Under the pieces are notes generated by a model. That model saw nothing but the letters and a program-made list of their open reading frames with translations. It was not told where the DNA came from and did not search any database. A DNA stretch of 64,000 bases from Ampullaceana balthica (taxonomy: Eukaryota > Mollusca > Gastropoda > Lymnaeidae), in contig CALYLW010000013.1 of assembly GCA_944989445.1 (NCBI GenBank), positions 2,835,066 to 2,899,065 on the forward strand, written 5' to 3'. Position 1 is the stretch's first letter; each line of letters starts with the position of its first letter. The translations under genes and the position numbers were made by a program. Positions 1 through 11,925 of the stretch are shown in pieces.

Positions 1-3000
1 TGTCACGGTAAGGGAATACAAACTACAGCTAGTGAGTACCCTGTTGTCACGGTAAGGGAATACAAACTACAGCTAGTGAGTACCCTGGTGTCACGGTAAG
101 GGAATACAAACTACAGCTAGTGAGTACAATGGTGTCACGGTAAGGGAATACAAACTACAGCTAGTGAGTACCCTGGTGTCACGGTAAGGGAATACAAACT
201 ACAGCTAGTGAGTACCCATGGTGTCACGGTAAGGGAATACAAACTACAGCTAGTGAGTACCCTGGTGTCACGGTAAGGGAATACAAACTACAGCTAGTGA
301 GTACCCATGGTGTCACGGTAAGGGAATACAAACTACAGCTAGTGAGTACCCTGGTGTCACGGTAAGGGAATACAAACTACAGCTAGTGAGTACCATGGTG
401 TCACGGTAAGGGAATACAAACTACAGCTAGTGAGTACCCTGGTGTCACGGTAAGGGAATACAAACTACAGCTAGTGAGTACAATGGTGTCACGGTAAGGG
501 AATACAAACTACAGCTAGTGAGTACCATGGTGTCACGGTAAGGGAATACAAACTACAGCTAGTGAGTACCATGGTGTCACGGTAAGGGAATACAAACTAC
601 AGCTAGTGAGTACAATGGTGTCACGGTAAGGGAATACAAACTACAGCTAGTGAGTACCCTGGTGTCACGGTAAGGGAATACAAACTACAGCTAGTGAGTA
701 CCCTGGTGTCACGGTAAGGGAATACAAACTACAGCTAGTGAGTACCCTGTTGTCACGGTAAGGGAATACAAACTACAGCTAGTGAGTACCCTGGTGTCAC
801 GGTAAGGGAATACAAACTACAGCTAGTGAGTACAATGGTGTCACGGTAAGGGAATACAAACTACAGCTAGTGAGTACCCTGGTGTCACGGTAAGGGAATA
901 CAAACTACAGCTAGTGAGTACCCTGGTGTCACGGTAAGGGAATACAAACTACAGCTAGTGAGTACCCATGGTGTCACGGTAAGGGAATACAAACTACAGC
1001 TAGTGAGTACCCTGGTGTCACGGTAAGGGAATACAAACTACAGCTAGTGAGTACCCTGGTGTCACGGTAAGGGAATACAAACTACAGCTAGTGAGTACAA
1101 TGGTGTCACGGTAAGGGAATACAAACTACAGCTAGTGAGTACCCTGGTGTCACGGTAAGGGAATACAAACTACAGCTAGTGAGTACCCTGGTGTCACTGT
1201 AAGGGAATACAAACTACAGCTAGTGAGTACAATGGTGTCACGGTAAGGGAATACAAACTACAGCTAGTGAGTACCCTGGTGTCACGGTAAGGGAATACAA
1301 ACTACAGCTAGTGAGTACCCTGGTGTCACGGTAAGGGAATACAAACTACAGCTAGTGAGTACAATGGTGTCACGGTAAGGGAATACAAACTACAGCTAGT
1401 GAGTACCCTGGTGTCACGGTAAGGGAATACAAACTACAGCTAGTGAGTACAATGGTGTCACGGTAAGGGAATACAAACTACAGCTAGTGAGTACCCTGGT
1501 GTCACGGTAAGGGAATACAAACTACAGCTAGTGAGTACCCTGGTGTCACGGTAAGGGAATACAAACTACAGCTAGTGAGTACCCTGGTGTCACGGTAAGG
1601 GAATACAAACTACAGCTAGTGAGTACAATGGTGTCACGGTAAGGGAATACAAACTACAGCTAGTGAGTACCCTGGTGTCACGGTAAGGGAATACAAACTA
1701 CAGCTAGTGAGTACCCTGGTGTCACGGTAAGGGAATACAAACTACAGCTAGTGAGTACAATGGTGTCACGGTAAGGGAATACAAACTACAGCTAGTGAGT
1801 ACCCTGGTGTCACGGTAAGGGAATACAAACTACAGCTAGTGAGTACAATGGTGTCACGGTAAGGGAATACAAACTACAGCTAGTGAGTACAATGGTGTCA
1901 CGGTAAGGGAATACAAACTACAGCTAGTGAGTACCCTGGTGTCACGGTAAGGGAATACAAACTACAGCTAGTGAGTACCCTGGTGTCACGGTAAGGGAAT
2001 ACAAACTACAGCTAGTGAGTACAATGGTGTCACGGTAAGGGAATACAAACTACAGCTAGTGAGTACCCTGGTGTCACGGTAAGGGAATACAAACTACAGC
2101 TAGTGAGTACAATGGTGTCACGGTAAGGGAATACAAACTACAGCTAGTGAGTACCCTGGTGTCACGGTAAGGGAATACAAACTACAGCTAGTGAGTACCC
2201 TGGTGTCACGGTAAGGGAATACAAACTACAGCTAGTGAGTACCCTGGTGTCACGGTAAGGGAATACAAACTACAGCTAGTGAGTACCCTGGTGTCACGGT
2301 AAGGGAATACAAACTACAGCTAGTGAGTACCCTGGTGTCACGGTAAGGGAATACAAACTACAGCTAGTGAGTACAATGGTGTCACGGTAAGGGAATACAA
2401 ACTACAGCTAGTGAGTACAATGGTGTCACGGTAAGGGAATACAAACTACAGCTAGTGAGTACAATGGTGTCACGGTAAGGGAATACAAACTACAGCTAGT
2501 GAGTACCCTTGTGTCACGGTAAGGGAATACAAACTACAGCTAGTGAGTACCCTGGTGTCACGGTAAGGGAATACAAACTACAGCTAGTGAGTACAATGGT
2601 GTCACGGTAAGGGAATACAAACTACAGCTAGTGAGTACAATGGTGTCACGGTAAGGGAATACAAACTACAGCTAGTGAGTACAATGGTGTCACGGTAAGG
2701 GAATACAAACTACAGCTAGTGAGTACCCTGTTGTCACGGTAAGGGAATACAAACTACAGCTAGTGAGTACCCTGTTGTCACGGTAAGGGAATACAAACTA
2801 CAGCTAGTGAGTACAATGGTGTCACGGTAAGGGAATACAAACTACAGCTAGTGAGTACCCTGTTGTCACGGTAAGGGAATACAAACTACAGCTAGTGAGT
2901 ACCCTGTTGTCACGGTAAGGGAATACAAACTACAGCTAGTGAGTACCCTGTTGTCACGGTAAGGGAATACAAACTACAGCTAGTGAGTACAATGGTGTCA

Positions 3001-5596
3001 CGGTAAGGGAATACAAACTACAGCTAGTGAGTACCCTGTTGTCACGGTAAGGGAATACAAACTACAGCTAGTGAGTACAATGGTGTCACGGTAAGGGAAT
3101 ACAAACTACAGCTAGTGAGTACAATGGTGTCACGGTAAGGGAATACAAACTACAGCTAGTGAGTACCCTGGTGTCACGGTAAGAGAATACAAACTACAGC
3201 TAGTGAGTACAATGGTGTCACGGTAAGGGAATACAAACTACAGCTAGTGAGTACCCTGTTGTCACGGTAAGGGAATACAAACTACAGCTAGTGAGTACCC
3301 TGTTGTCACGGTAAGGGAATACAAACTACAGCTAGTGAGTACAATGGTGTCACGGTAAGGGAATACAAACTACAGCTAGTGAGTACCCTGTTGTCACGGT
3401 AAGGGAATACAAACTACAGCTAGTGAGTACCCTGTTGTCACGGTAAGGGAATACAAACTACAGCTAGTGAGTACCCTGGTGTCACGGTAAGGGAATACAA
3501 ACTACAGCTAGTGAGTACAATGGTGTCACGGTAAGGGAATACAAACTACAGCTAGTGAGTACCCTGTTGTCACGGTAAGGGAATACAAACTACAGCTAGT
3601 GAGTACAATGGTGTCACGGTAAGGGAATACAAACTACAGCTAGTGAGTACAATGGTGTCACGGTAAGGGAATACAAACTACAGCTAGTGAGTACAATGGT
3701 GTCACGGTAAGGGAATACAAACTACAGCTAGTGAGTACAATGGTGTCACGGTAAGGGAATACAAACTACAGCTAGTGAGTACAATGGTGTCACGGTAAGG
3801 GAATACAAACTACAGCTAGTGAGTACAATGGTGTCACGGTAAGGGAATACAAACTACAGCTAGTGAGTACCCTGTTGTCACGGTAAGGGAATACAAACTA
3901 CAGCTAGTGAGTACAATGTTGTCACGGTAAGGGAATACAAACTACAGCTAGTGAGTACCCTGGTGTCACGGTAAGGGAATACAAACTACAGCTAGTGAGT
4001 ACAATGGTGTCACGGTAAGGGAATACAAACTACAGCTAGTGAGTACCCTGGTGTCACGGTAAGGGAATACAAACTACAGCTAGTGAGTACAATGGTGTCA
4101 CGGTAAGGGAATACAAACTACAGCTAGTGAGTACCCTGTTGTCACGGTAAGGGAATACAAACTACAGCTAGTGAGTACAATGGTGTCACGGTAAGGGAAT
4201 ACAAACTACAGCTAGTGAGTACAATGGTGTCACGGTAAGGGAATACAAACTACAGCTAGTGAGTACAATGGTGTCACGGTAAGGGAATACAAACTACAGC
4301 TAGTGAGTACACTGGTGTCACGGTAAGGGAATACAAACTACAGCTAGTGAGTACCCTGGTGTCACGGTAAGGGAATACAAACTACAGCTAGTGAGTACCA
4401 TGGTGTCACGGTAAGGGAATACAAACTACAGCTAGTGAGTACCCTGGTGTCACGGTAAGGGAATACAAACTACAGCTAGTGAGTACAATGGTGTCACGGT
4501 AAGGGAATACAAACTACAGCTAGTGAGTACCCTGGTGTCACGGTAAGGGAATACAAACTACAGCTAGTGAGTACCCTGGTGTCACGGTAAGGGAATACAA
4601 ACTACAGCTAGTGAGTACCCTGGTGTCACGGTAAGGGAATACAAACTACAGCTAGTGAGTACCCTGGTGTCACGGTAAGGGAATACAAACTACAGCTAGT
4701 GAGTACCCTGGTGTCACGGTAAGGGAATACAAACTACAGCTAGTGAGTACAATGGTGTCACGGTAAGGGAATACAAACTACAGCTAGTGAGTACACTGGT
4801 GTCACGGTAAGGGAATACAAACTACAGCTAGTGAGTACAATGGTGTCACGGTAAGGGAATACAAACTACAGCTAGTGAGTACCCTGGTGTCACGGTAAGG
4901 GAATACAAACTACAGCTAGTGAGTACCCTGGTGTCACGGTAAGGGAATACAAACTACAGCTAGTGAGTACAATGGTGTCACGGTAAGGGAATACAAACTA
5001 CAGCTAGTGAGTACACTGGTGTCACGGTAAGGGAATACAAACTACAGCTAGTGAGTACCCTGTTGTCACGGTAAGGGAATACAAACTACAGCTAGTGAGT
5101 ACCCTGTTGTCACGGTAAGGGAATACAAACTACAGCTAGTGAGTACAATGGTGTCACGGTAAGGGAATACAAACTACAGCTAGTGAGTACCCTGGTGTCA
5201 CGGTAAGGGAATACAAACTACAGCTAGTGAGTACCCTGTTGTCACGGTAAGGGAATACAAACTACAGCTAGTGAGTACCCTGTTGTCACGGTAAGGGAAT
5301 ACAAACTACAGCTAGTGAGTACAATGGTGTCACGGTAAGGGAATACAAACTACAGCTAGTGAGTACCCTGTTGTCACGGTAAGGGAATACAAACTACAGC
5401 TAGTGAGTACAATGGTGTCACGGTAAGGGAATACAAACTACAGCTAGTGAGTACAATGGTGTCACNNNNNNNNNNNNNNNNNNNNNNNNNNNNNNNNNNN
5501 NNNNNNNNNNNNNNNNNNNNNNNNNNNNNNNNNNNNNNNNNNNNNNNNNNNNNNNNNNNNNNNNNGAATACAAACTACAGCTAGTGAGTACCCTAG
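1..5596. repeat. 44-bp satellite array (about 125 copies)
   Basis: The window opens inside a head-to-tail array of a 44-bp unit starting TGTCACGGTAAGGGAATAC. Units are nearly identical. Most variation sits in a short block just before TGTCAC, which reads CCCTGG, CCCTGT, CAATGG, CCATGG or CCCATGG; the last form makes a 45-bp unit. CCATGG forms cluster near 190-570 and 4400. CCCTGT forms are common near 2700-3450 and 5040-5390. The unit length is not a multiple of three and no coding frame is kept. The array runs off the left edge and ends at about 5596, after a run of N. Confidence 0.97.
5466..5565. other. assembly gap (100 N)
   Basis: Exactly 100 unknown bases interrupt the satellite; the last partial repeat unit resumes directly after them. 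A fixed 100-N run is a usual placeholder for a gap of unknown size, so the real array is probably longer than shown. Confidence 0.98.
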
Positions 5597-6750
5597 TGTG
5601 TGAGAATTCTAAATGGCCTATTTTGAAAAATGGAGACTGAGGGCAAAGAATACGAGGGGAGTTAACAACAGTCACTGAGATAACGTTAAATAAAATCTTT
5701 CCCCAAGACAACGCGCGTCTAATGAAGACAACACTACATACCTAGTGGCCAGTTGTTTAGGATAATAAAAACTCACTATATACGACCCGCGACATAACAT
5801 AAGCCGGAGACTTGCTCATAGATAGTGCAAAGAAATGAGGGAAAGAACGGACACAAAATGCACGAAGAAATGAGAACAACGCACACCTCCCCCAAACTTG
5901 GACCCCCCATGCACCCTCGCTTGTCAACCATAAACTGTGATTGCTAGACCCTAGCGAGGGTGATTCGTCCTGCTTGCTAGCTCGCCTCGTCTTCTGCTTG
6001 TCCTGATTTCTGGAGAATTACATTTATAGATTCTGTAAAAAAATATCTTAGATAAGTCAAGACCGAGCGACTAAAACGATTAATGAAATACTTACCGTGA
6101 GTAACATTTGCATTTTATTATTGATACTATGGTATCACCCGTCAAAAATGTCGGAAGTTTTCAAAATGGATATATTTCAGTTTTTTTTATTGTCCCTTTT
6201 GCCTGAAAGCCACATAGTAAATAATCAGAAAACGTAGAGACCAAGAGAGAAAAATTAAATCTCTTTTCCATATTGAACAATTTTATGCGGACGTTTGAAA
6301 ATAGTGGGGTTTTTTGGTGTTTTTTTTTCTTGCAATATACTTTTCAAGGTTATTTTTTTTAGCGGTGGGCTTTCTAAAATCTAGCGTTACGAACGGACAT
6401 AGCAGAGTATATATTTTGATTGTATATACGAATATGTGTGTTATGAGAAAACCTCCAAGCTTAGGCTTCGCGTTATATAAGTTTGCATGAATAATAATGA
6501 TATAATCAGGATAATAGTAAATGCATAGTGAATTACACACAGCATAAAGTGATACTGCGGCAAAGAAGTTTGACGTTCGACGTATTAACAAATATTGCTG
6601 AGGAGTCAGCCGGACATTAACTTGCGGCATTGAATAGTGCGCACCAATTATGAGTGCACCAATAATATAGCACAGTGCGTTAAAAATAAATTATGTGACT
6701 GTAATGTGATCCACATCACGCATATCTGTGATTTGAAGCCGTTTAAGCTT
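5597..6750. other. gene-free dispersed-repeat DNA
   Basis: No credible gene is visible. The block near 5800-5880 (GTGCAAAG, GAAAGAACGGACACAAA) resembles 55120-55190. The block near 5928-6030, with a CTAGCGAGGGTGATTCGTC core and an AATTACATTTATAGATT tail, resembles 57290-57400. The block from 6120 (ACCCGTCAAAAATG) resembles 47460-47520. These are pieces of dispersed families shared within the window. Confidence 0.6.
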
Positions 6751-6757
6751 CATCGAT

Positions 6758-7260
6758 GATTATGACTTGTCAGTTTATTCGCCCATTTGTCCATACATTA
6801 ACACCACAACATTTTCAAAACATGTAAAAAATAAAATGTAATTTTACACATGTTAATAACTATTTATTTTGCATGAAACGTAGTAAGCAAAGTTTGTCAC
6901 AGGATAACAGAAAATATTAAATTATCAACTGTTAATCATATTTACAATTTAATATACACGTGTTAGTAATTCACATAAACGTTTTATTATTGTTAAGTCA
7001 GCACCTTTTCAAGATCTATTATGACTTGTCAGTTTATGCGCCCATTGGTCCATACATTATTACCTTTACATTATCAAAAACATGTAAATAAAAAATTGTA
7101 ACTATTTACAAATATGAATAACAACGAACTATTTATTTTGCATGAAACCTTTGAAGTAAAGTTAAGCACTGGATAAAAGAAAATATTAAGGTATCAACTT
7201 TAATATACACGTTTTAGGAATTCTAATAAACGTTTTCATTATTGTCAATTCAGCATCCCT
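6758..7260. repeat. tandem duplication of about 250 bp
   Basis: The stretch starting TTATGACTTGTCAGTTTAT near 6760 recurs at about 7020, followed in both copies by the same ordered landmarks: a CATACATTA box, an ACATGTAA box, CTATTTATTTTGCATGAAAC, and an AATATACACG box. The copies differ by small indels, so this is an old duplication. No protein is encoded. Confidence 0.8.
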
Positions 7261-7912
7261 TGCAGTTCTATATTAAAAGCAAAGATTTTTTACTCAAAAT
7301 TAGTCTAAGACACATTGAAATATTACATGTAAATAACAATTTAAAAAAAATATTGTGGGGAGGAGTCCGATTTTGTTTTTAAACATACAAATATGCAATC
7401 TCAAAGTGTATAAAAGAAAAACAAACGCTAAACTGAAGCATAAGTTGACAAATTTCATTTTCAGTAATAAATAATGGCTTTTTAGTTCAAAACGCATCGA
7501 AACTTGACAACCGAACGACAACCAATTGTAAATTTCATAAACCGAAAAACGAATGTTATATATTAATATTGAAAATTAAATTTATAATTACGTACCTAAT
7601 ATTGACATGGACACATACACAAAAACGGACATTTAATACAAAAAAATAATGATAATATTAATCACATCAAATAAAACATTGCTCTTTTTACTTCGTTCCC
7701 TTCACACATTAATAAAAGCTCAAATAATGACGTCACATCACAATATTTTATGGTGAGCAACACATTTTGTTATAATCTCGAAAGCAACTTTTTTTTTATA
7801 TCGGGAATTACCTCGCATAGCGTAGGACTGACTGACAGACACTACTGACTTTCGTGACAATTGCAAATTATATTGTTTTATGTTTACTGAAAACTTGTGT
7901 GCACGTTCGTAC

Positions 7913-8113
7913 CTGTTTATTTTTTAATATCTGGATCCAGGATATCTTTGGATAACCGTAATTATAATAATGGTTATCCCCCACAGAACAGGTCAAGGTT
8001 ACATTGGTTGAGGCTTGTGGATCCACGACTGATGGTGTGACGCGGAAATGAACGTTTGACCCAAGTACTTGGCAGCTCAGTAAAATGTAGAATACAACAG
8101 TAATAAACGTCAT
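7913..8113 (-). CDS. orphan first coding exon: signal peptide plus start of an Ig-like domain (FREP/IgSF-like)
   Basis: A 67-codon exon. It begins 17 nt after a good acceptor (TTTTCCAG, exon edge 8130) and ends at a GTACGA donor (7912-7911), in phase 0. The predicted product starts with a hydrophobic signal peptide (MTFITVVFYILLSCQVLG). It continues with RVTPSVVDPQ and VTLTCSVGDN, the first strands and first cysteine of an immunoglobulin-type fold, and then ISWIQI. This layout matches the 5' end of molluscan FREPs and related secreted Ig proteins, which are humoral lectins. That assignment is from family knowledge, not from a search. No further Ig exon or fibrinogen domain is visible downstream (left) before the satellite, so the gene is partial or a relic. 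An in-frame ATG further upstream in the intron is less likely. Confidence 0.45.
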
Positions 8114-8130
8114 TGTAATAATAAGCCAGT

Positions 8131-8777
8131 CTGGAAAACACAATAATTTTATTCATAGTTTCTAATTCATAATGGATGTTCATGTTTTTAAAAACAAAAA
8201 ATTAGAAGAAAAATGTCCACGAAATTCAGGCAATAAAAAAATCTGTCAACGGGGAAATAAAATACAATCCCGACAAAGTATTTTTATACACCTTTTTTTT
8301 CCTTGTACATGAAACAAAAATCTATTAACACTAAAAGATTAAGGTTCTTTGAATGAATCAAGGAATACAGGACCACACCCCAGAGAATTAAAAGGGGTTG
8401 GTATTGTGTTATTGAAATAACACCCCTGCTTTTATTATATGACCGGACGCTAGCTTCCTTTGAATTACACACACCGAATTATTGAGGTACCGGTTGAGAC
8501 AGACGAGCCAATGTTGTTAATCTACGCCACCCCACCCCTCCACTCCTATCCCCACCATACTTAAAAAAAACCACATAATCTATTATTGGGTTTTAACAAA
8601 AATAATGTTCAGTTGTTCAGTGATTTTCACTGTAATAACAAAAAATAAATGAACGTTTAAAAAATAATTTTTGGCTTATATAAATTTTAAAAGTTGAAGG
8701 GAGCGATTGGTTTCTAAGTGGTTGGTGATATAAAGCGTTAAATTTCTTGTTCCTGTTTCGATGAAAATCCACAAAAT
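8131..8777. other. upstream/intronic DNA with no gene seen
   Basis: AT-rich sequence lying upstream (on the minus strand) of the FREP-like exon. No coding potential or RNA gene is visible. A 5' untranslated exon of that gene could lie here but cannot be identified from the sequence alone. Confidence 0.5.
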
Positions 8778-9710
8778 ATGGCAAAAAGTTGCATGAAAAG
8801 AAAATATAAAGAAGAAAATAGAGGCTTTCTACCAGAATGGGAAGAGGATTTTGCACTTATTGACAAAGATGGTAAAACAATTTGCTTCATCTGCCAAACA
8901 CCGCTCTAGCAAATTACAAAGCTAGCAATTTGAAGCGACACTATGAAAAAAGTCGTGAAGAGTTTGCATTGCGGTATCCATTGCAGAGAGAATTGAGAAA
9001 AAGCAAATTTGCTGAGTTAAAGTATGGGATGTGTCAGCGGCAGACACTACTTTCTGCTTTTAACAAAGGTGTCACTTTAACTGAGGCAAGTTATGTCATC
9101 GCTTGGAATATTGTTCGTGCTAAACGACCTTATTCTGATTGGGACTTTTAAAAAGAAAACTATCGAAGAATTAATTTCTGATAACACAAATTCCAATGTC
9201 ACGCTATACGACTGAGGGACTTATTTCAGACAATAAAGCTGATATTGAAGGGAAAATGAGGAATGATTTAAAGAAATGTGTTGAATTCAGTTTGTTTCTT
9301 GGTGAATCAACAGATATTCAAGGTACGCCACAATTGGCGGTGTACGTTCGTTTTGTTTCATTAGACGTGGTTGTAAAAGCAGAGCTATTAAACTTGGTGG
9401 CACGGATAGATACCACTCAAGGCATTGATGTAAAAAACGTCCTTGATAAAATACTGATGGATGCTGATGTACCACTAAATAGAATTGTAAGTGTGGCAAT
9501 GGATGGAGCACCGTCAATGCTTGATATAAATGTAGGTCTGATGGGGCTTTTAATGAATGATCGAAAAAATCCGGATATCCTTCCTGTACATTGCATTATT
9601 CACAGAGAAAATCTTGCAGCCAAATTTTTAAACTCGAAAGTGTTATGACGACGGTACTACAAATTGTGAATTTTATTCGTTCAAGTGCAAATAATTCATT
9701 GCGAGTGTGG
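8778..9710 (+). pseudogene. broken hAT-type transposase (BED finger, ZBED8/GTF2IRD2/EPM2AIP1-like)
   Basis: An ATG at 8778 opens a frame with KRKYKEENRGFLPEWEEDFA and then CFIC, the first half of a BED-type zinc finger. A frameshift near 8900 moves the frame to ALANYKASNLKRHYEKS, which supplies the rest of the finger (H and neighbouring residues). A second shift follows near 9150 (SDWDF then stop), and a TGA lies at about 9210. The longest intact piece (9196-9648) has FLGESTDIQGTPQLAVYVRF and VHCIIHRENLAAK, typical of the RNase-H-like core of hAT-derived domesticated and active transposases. A third shift precedes IVNFIRSSANNSLR. The rest of the gene is missing; the sequence runs into a hAT MITE at 9713. 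At least three disruptions make this a dead copy. Domain positions are read by eye; the family call is inference. Confidence 0.8.
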
Positions 9711-9712
9711 AC

Positions 9713-9880
9713 CAATGTTCCTTCTAAGGTTTGCTGGTCCGTGAGTAAAGTAAAAAAACAACTCGTGCACAACATCCATTTTGTGTGCAATATTTTACAA
9801 AATTTTTCTGCGCTGTAATTCTAAACTGCTGCGTGGCGTGGGTCACACATCTGCGCAGCCACGCAGCTTAAAGGGTACAT
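9713..9880 (-). mobile_element. short hAT-type MITE, family 1 (copy a)
   Basis: Starts CAATGTTCCTTCTAAGGTTT and ends near CTTAAAGGGTACAT. Inside are the family landmarks (GTGCACAACATCC, TGTGCAATATTTTACAAAA, ATTCTAAACTGCTGCG). It is reversed relative to the copies at 11732, 13024 and 21257. It lies directly after the last recognisable transposase segment and may have truncated it. No clean target duplication is seen. Confidence 0.65.
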
Positions 9881-10515
9881 AAGTAAATCCAGCACTGCTT
9901 GTATAGATTGAAAGTAGAAGGGATTTGTTGGCTACATCAGCATGTGATAGATCATTTAGAACAAAAAATAAATAAATACAAATAAATACGTAGTCTTATT
10001 TACCCGTTTGTTATTTACCCGTACAGTTGCCACATTAGTCAACCAGCTCAAAGATCATAATGAGACTTTACTCAATGAGCTTTTGTTAGTGCTTATCAGG
10101 GGTGACACTTGTCTTCTTTAATAGCTCAAGTGTCTACACCACTGATAAAAACAAGAGATAACAAAATATAGAGAAAACCCCAACTTGTAACCTATGTATG
10201 AGTATGAGACAACTTTTCATATGTAAGATATCAGCATTAATTAAAAAAATTTGTTTTTTTTTAAATTTAAAGTCTCGTTCCAATTATTTTAATTGGTTAC
10301 TCATTTACAAATTACATTTGAGTTCATTATAAGTTTTGCTTTCTGTCTTAGTTTATTGAGTATTTATATATAAAGATAAACTTGTTTTTTAAGGCTACAG
10401 TTTAACTCTAGAAGTGTTGTTAATTCTATGGGTAGTTATCAAACTATGTTTGTCTCAATTAGTTGAATACGAAACATGAAAAGCTCAAATTAGTTTATGA
10501 AATCTCATTAGATTC

Positions 10516-10547
<32 letters not shown>

Positions 10548-10827
10548 AGGGGGAAACTTAAATTTGTATTCAAATTATTTACATTTTTATTATTTAAAAA
10601 CGTTTATATTAATTTGCTTTGGATGTGCGTATGTTTGTAAAAGAATACGAGAGTCGCGTTTAAAAAACAAAACAAAACAACTAACTTCGTGAGAGCCAGT
10701 TATGAACTATTGTAACGTGCCAAACTCTTCCGCCATCATGCTTCAACTTGTGGGTTTATCAACACAGAAAGACAACAAAACATTACAGTCACAGGTGGCA
10801 AGAGATTGGCGATAACAAATATCAACT
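9881..10827. other. AT-rich DNA with no gene seen
   Basis: No coding frame or RNA gene is visible. A TA/TG microsatellite sits at about 10517-10549. An imperfect inverted repeat built on GACACTTGTC / CAAGTGTCTACACCACTGAT lies near 10102-10150. Confidence 0.5.
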
Positions 10828-11560
10828 TGGGTTGGCAGTAACTCAAGACAAAAACAAGGGTTGGCAGTAACTCAAGACAACAAAGACAAGGGTTGGCAGC
10901 AACTCAAGACAAAAACAAGGGTAGGCAGCAACTCAAGACAAAAACAAGGGTTGGCAGTAACTCAAGACAAAAACAAGGGTTGGCAGCAACTCAAGATAAA
11001 AACAAGGGTTGGCAGCAACTCAAGACAATAAAGACAAGGGTTGGCAGTAACTCGAGACAATAAATACAAGGGTTGGCAGTAACTCAAGGCAATAAAGACA
11101 AGGGTTGGCAGTAACTCAATGCAATAAAGCCAAGGGTTGGCAGTAGCTCAAGACAATAAAGACAAGGGTTGGCAGTAAATCAAGACAATAAAGACAAGGG
11201 TTGGCAGTAAATCAAGGCAAAAACAAAGTCAAGGGTTGGCAGTAACTCAAGGCAATAACAAAGTCAAGGGTTGGCAGTAACTCAAGGCAATAACAAAGTC
11301 AAGGGTTGCCAGTAACTCAAGACAATAACAAAGTCAAGGGTTGGCAGTAACTCAAGGCAAAAACAAAGTCAAGGGTTGGCAGTAACTCAAGGCAATAACA
11401 AATTCAAGGGTTGGCAGTAACTCAAGACAATAACAAAGTCAAGGGTTGGCAGTAACTCAAGGCAAAAACAAAGTCAAGGGTTGGCAGTAACTCAAGGCAA
11501 CAACAAAGTCAAGGGTTGGCAGTAACTCAAGACAATAACAAAGATAGTCTTGGGTTGACA
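10828..11560. repeat. minisatellite, GGGTTGGCAGTAACTCAAG family
   Basis: More than 20 tandem units begin GGGTTGGCAGTAACTCAAG. The first units are about 29 bp with an ACAAAAACAA tail. Later units are about 36 bp with an AACAAAGTCAA tail. The change is progressive from left to right, so the longer unit arose inside the array and expanded. It is non-coding. Confidence 0.92.
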
Positions 11561-11731
11561 GTTTGACTTTATTATATAACCACTTGTTTACAGCACAGCA
11601 TCTATCATACATTATAAATATATCAATACAAGACCCAGGAATGTTGTATGGAACAATAAATACATATAATATATTTTATTTAAATTCAAGAATATCATAG
11701 TAGTGCAGCCAATCCAAGAACTAATTGCAGT

Positions 11732-11917
11732 TAACATTCCCTTTAAGCTGCACAGATATGCGGCCGCGCCGATATCTGACAGACGCCGCTCAGCAGTTTA
11801 GAATTACCGCGCAGCAAATTTGGTAAAGTATTGCACACAAAATGGATGCTGCGCAACTTTGCACACTAATTTTTTTTTACTTTGCACACGGACCAACGAA
11901 CCTTAGAGGGAATGTTG
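11732..11917 (+). mobile_element. hAT-type MITE, family 1 (copy b) with 8-bp target duplication
   Basis: A 186-bp element running from TAACATTCCCTTTAAGCTG to CCTTAGAGGGAATGTTG. It is flanked on both sides by ATTGCAGT (11724-11731 and 11918-11925). An 8-bp duplication and a CAATGTTCCCT-like terminal repeat fit non-autonomous hAT elements. The interior contains CAGCAGTTTAGAATTACCGC and TTTGCACACGGACCAACGAA. Confidence 0.85.
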
Positions 11918-11925
11918 ATTGCAGT

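Noticed and set aside
1..5596. CRISPR-like array
   Set aside because: The repeat is contiguous, with no unique spacers; this is eukaryotic satellite DNA.
5418..5711. Open frame reading through the satellite end and the N gap
   Set aside because: It depends on unknown bases and on satellite sequence; no family similarity.
7974..8183. Open frame overlapping the FREP-like exon in another frame
   Set aside because: A shadow of the exon; the other frame has the signal peptide, Ig motif and splice borders.
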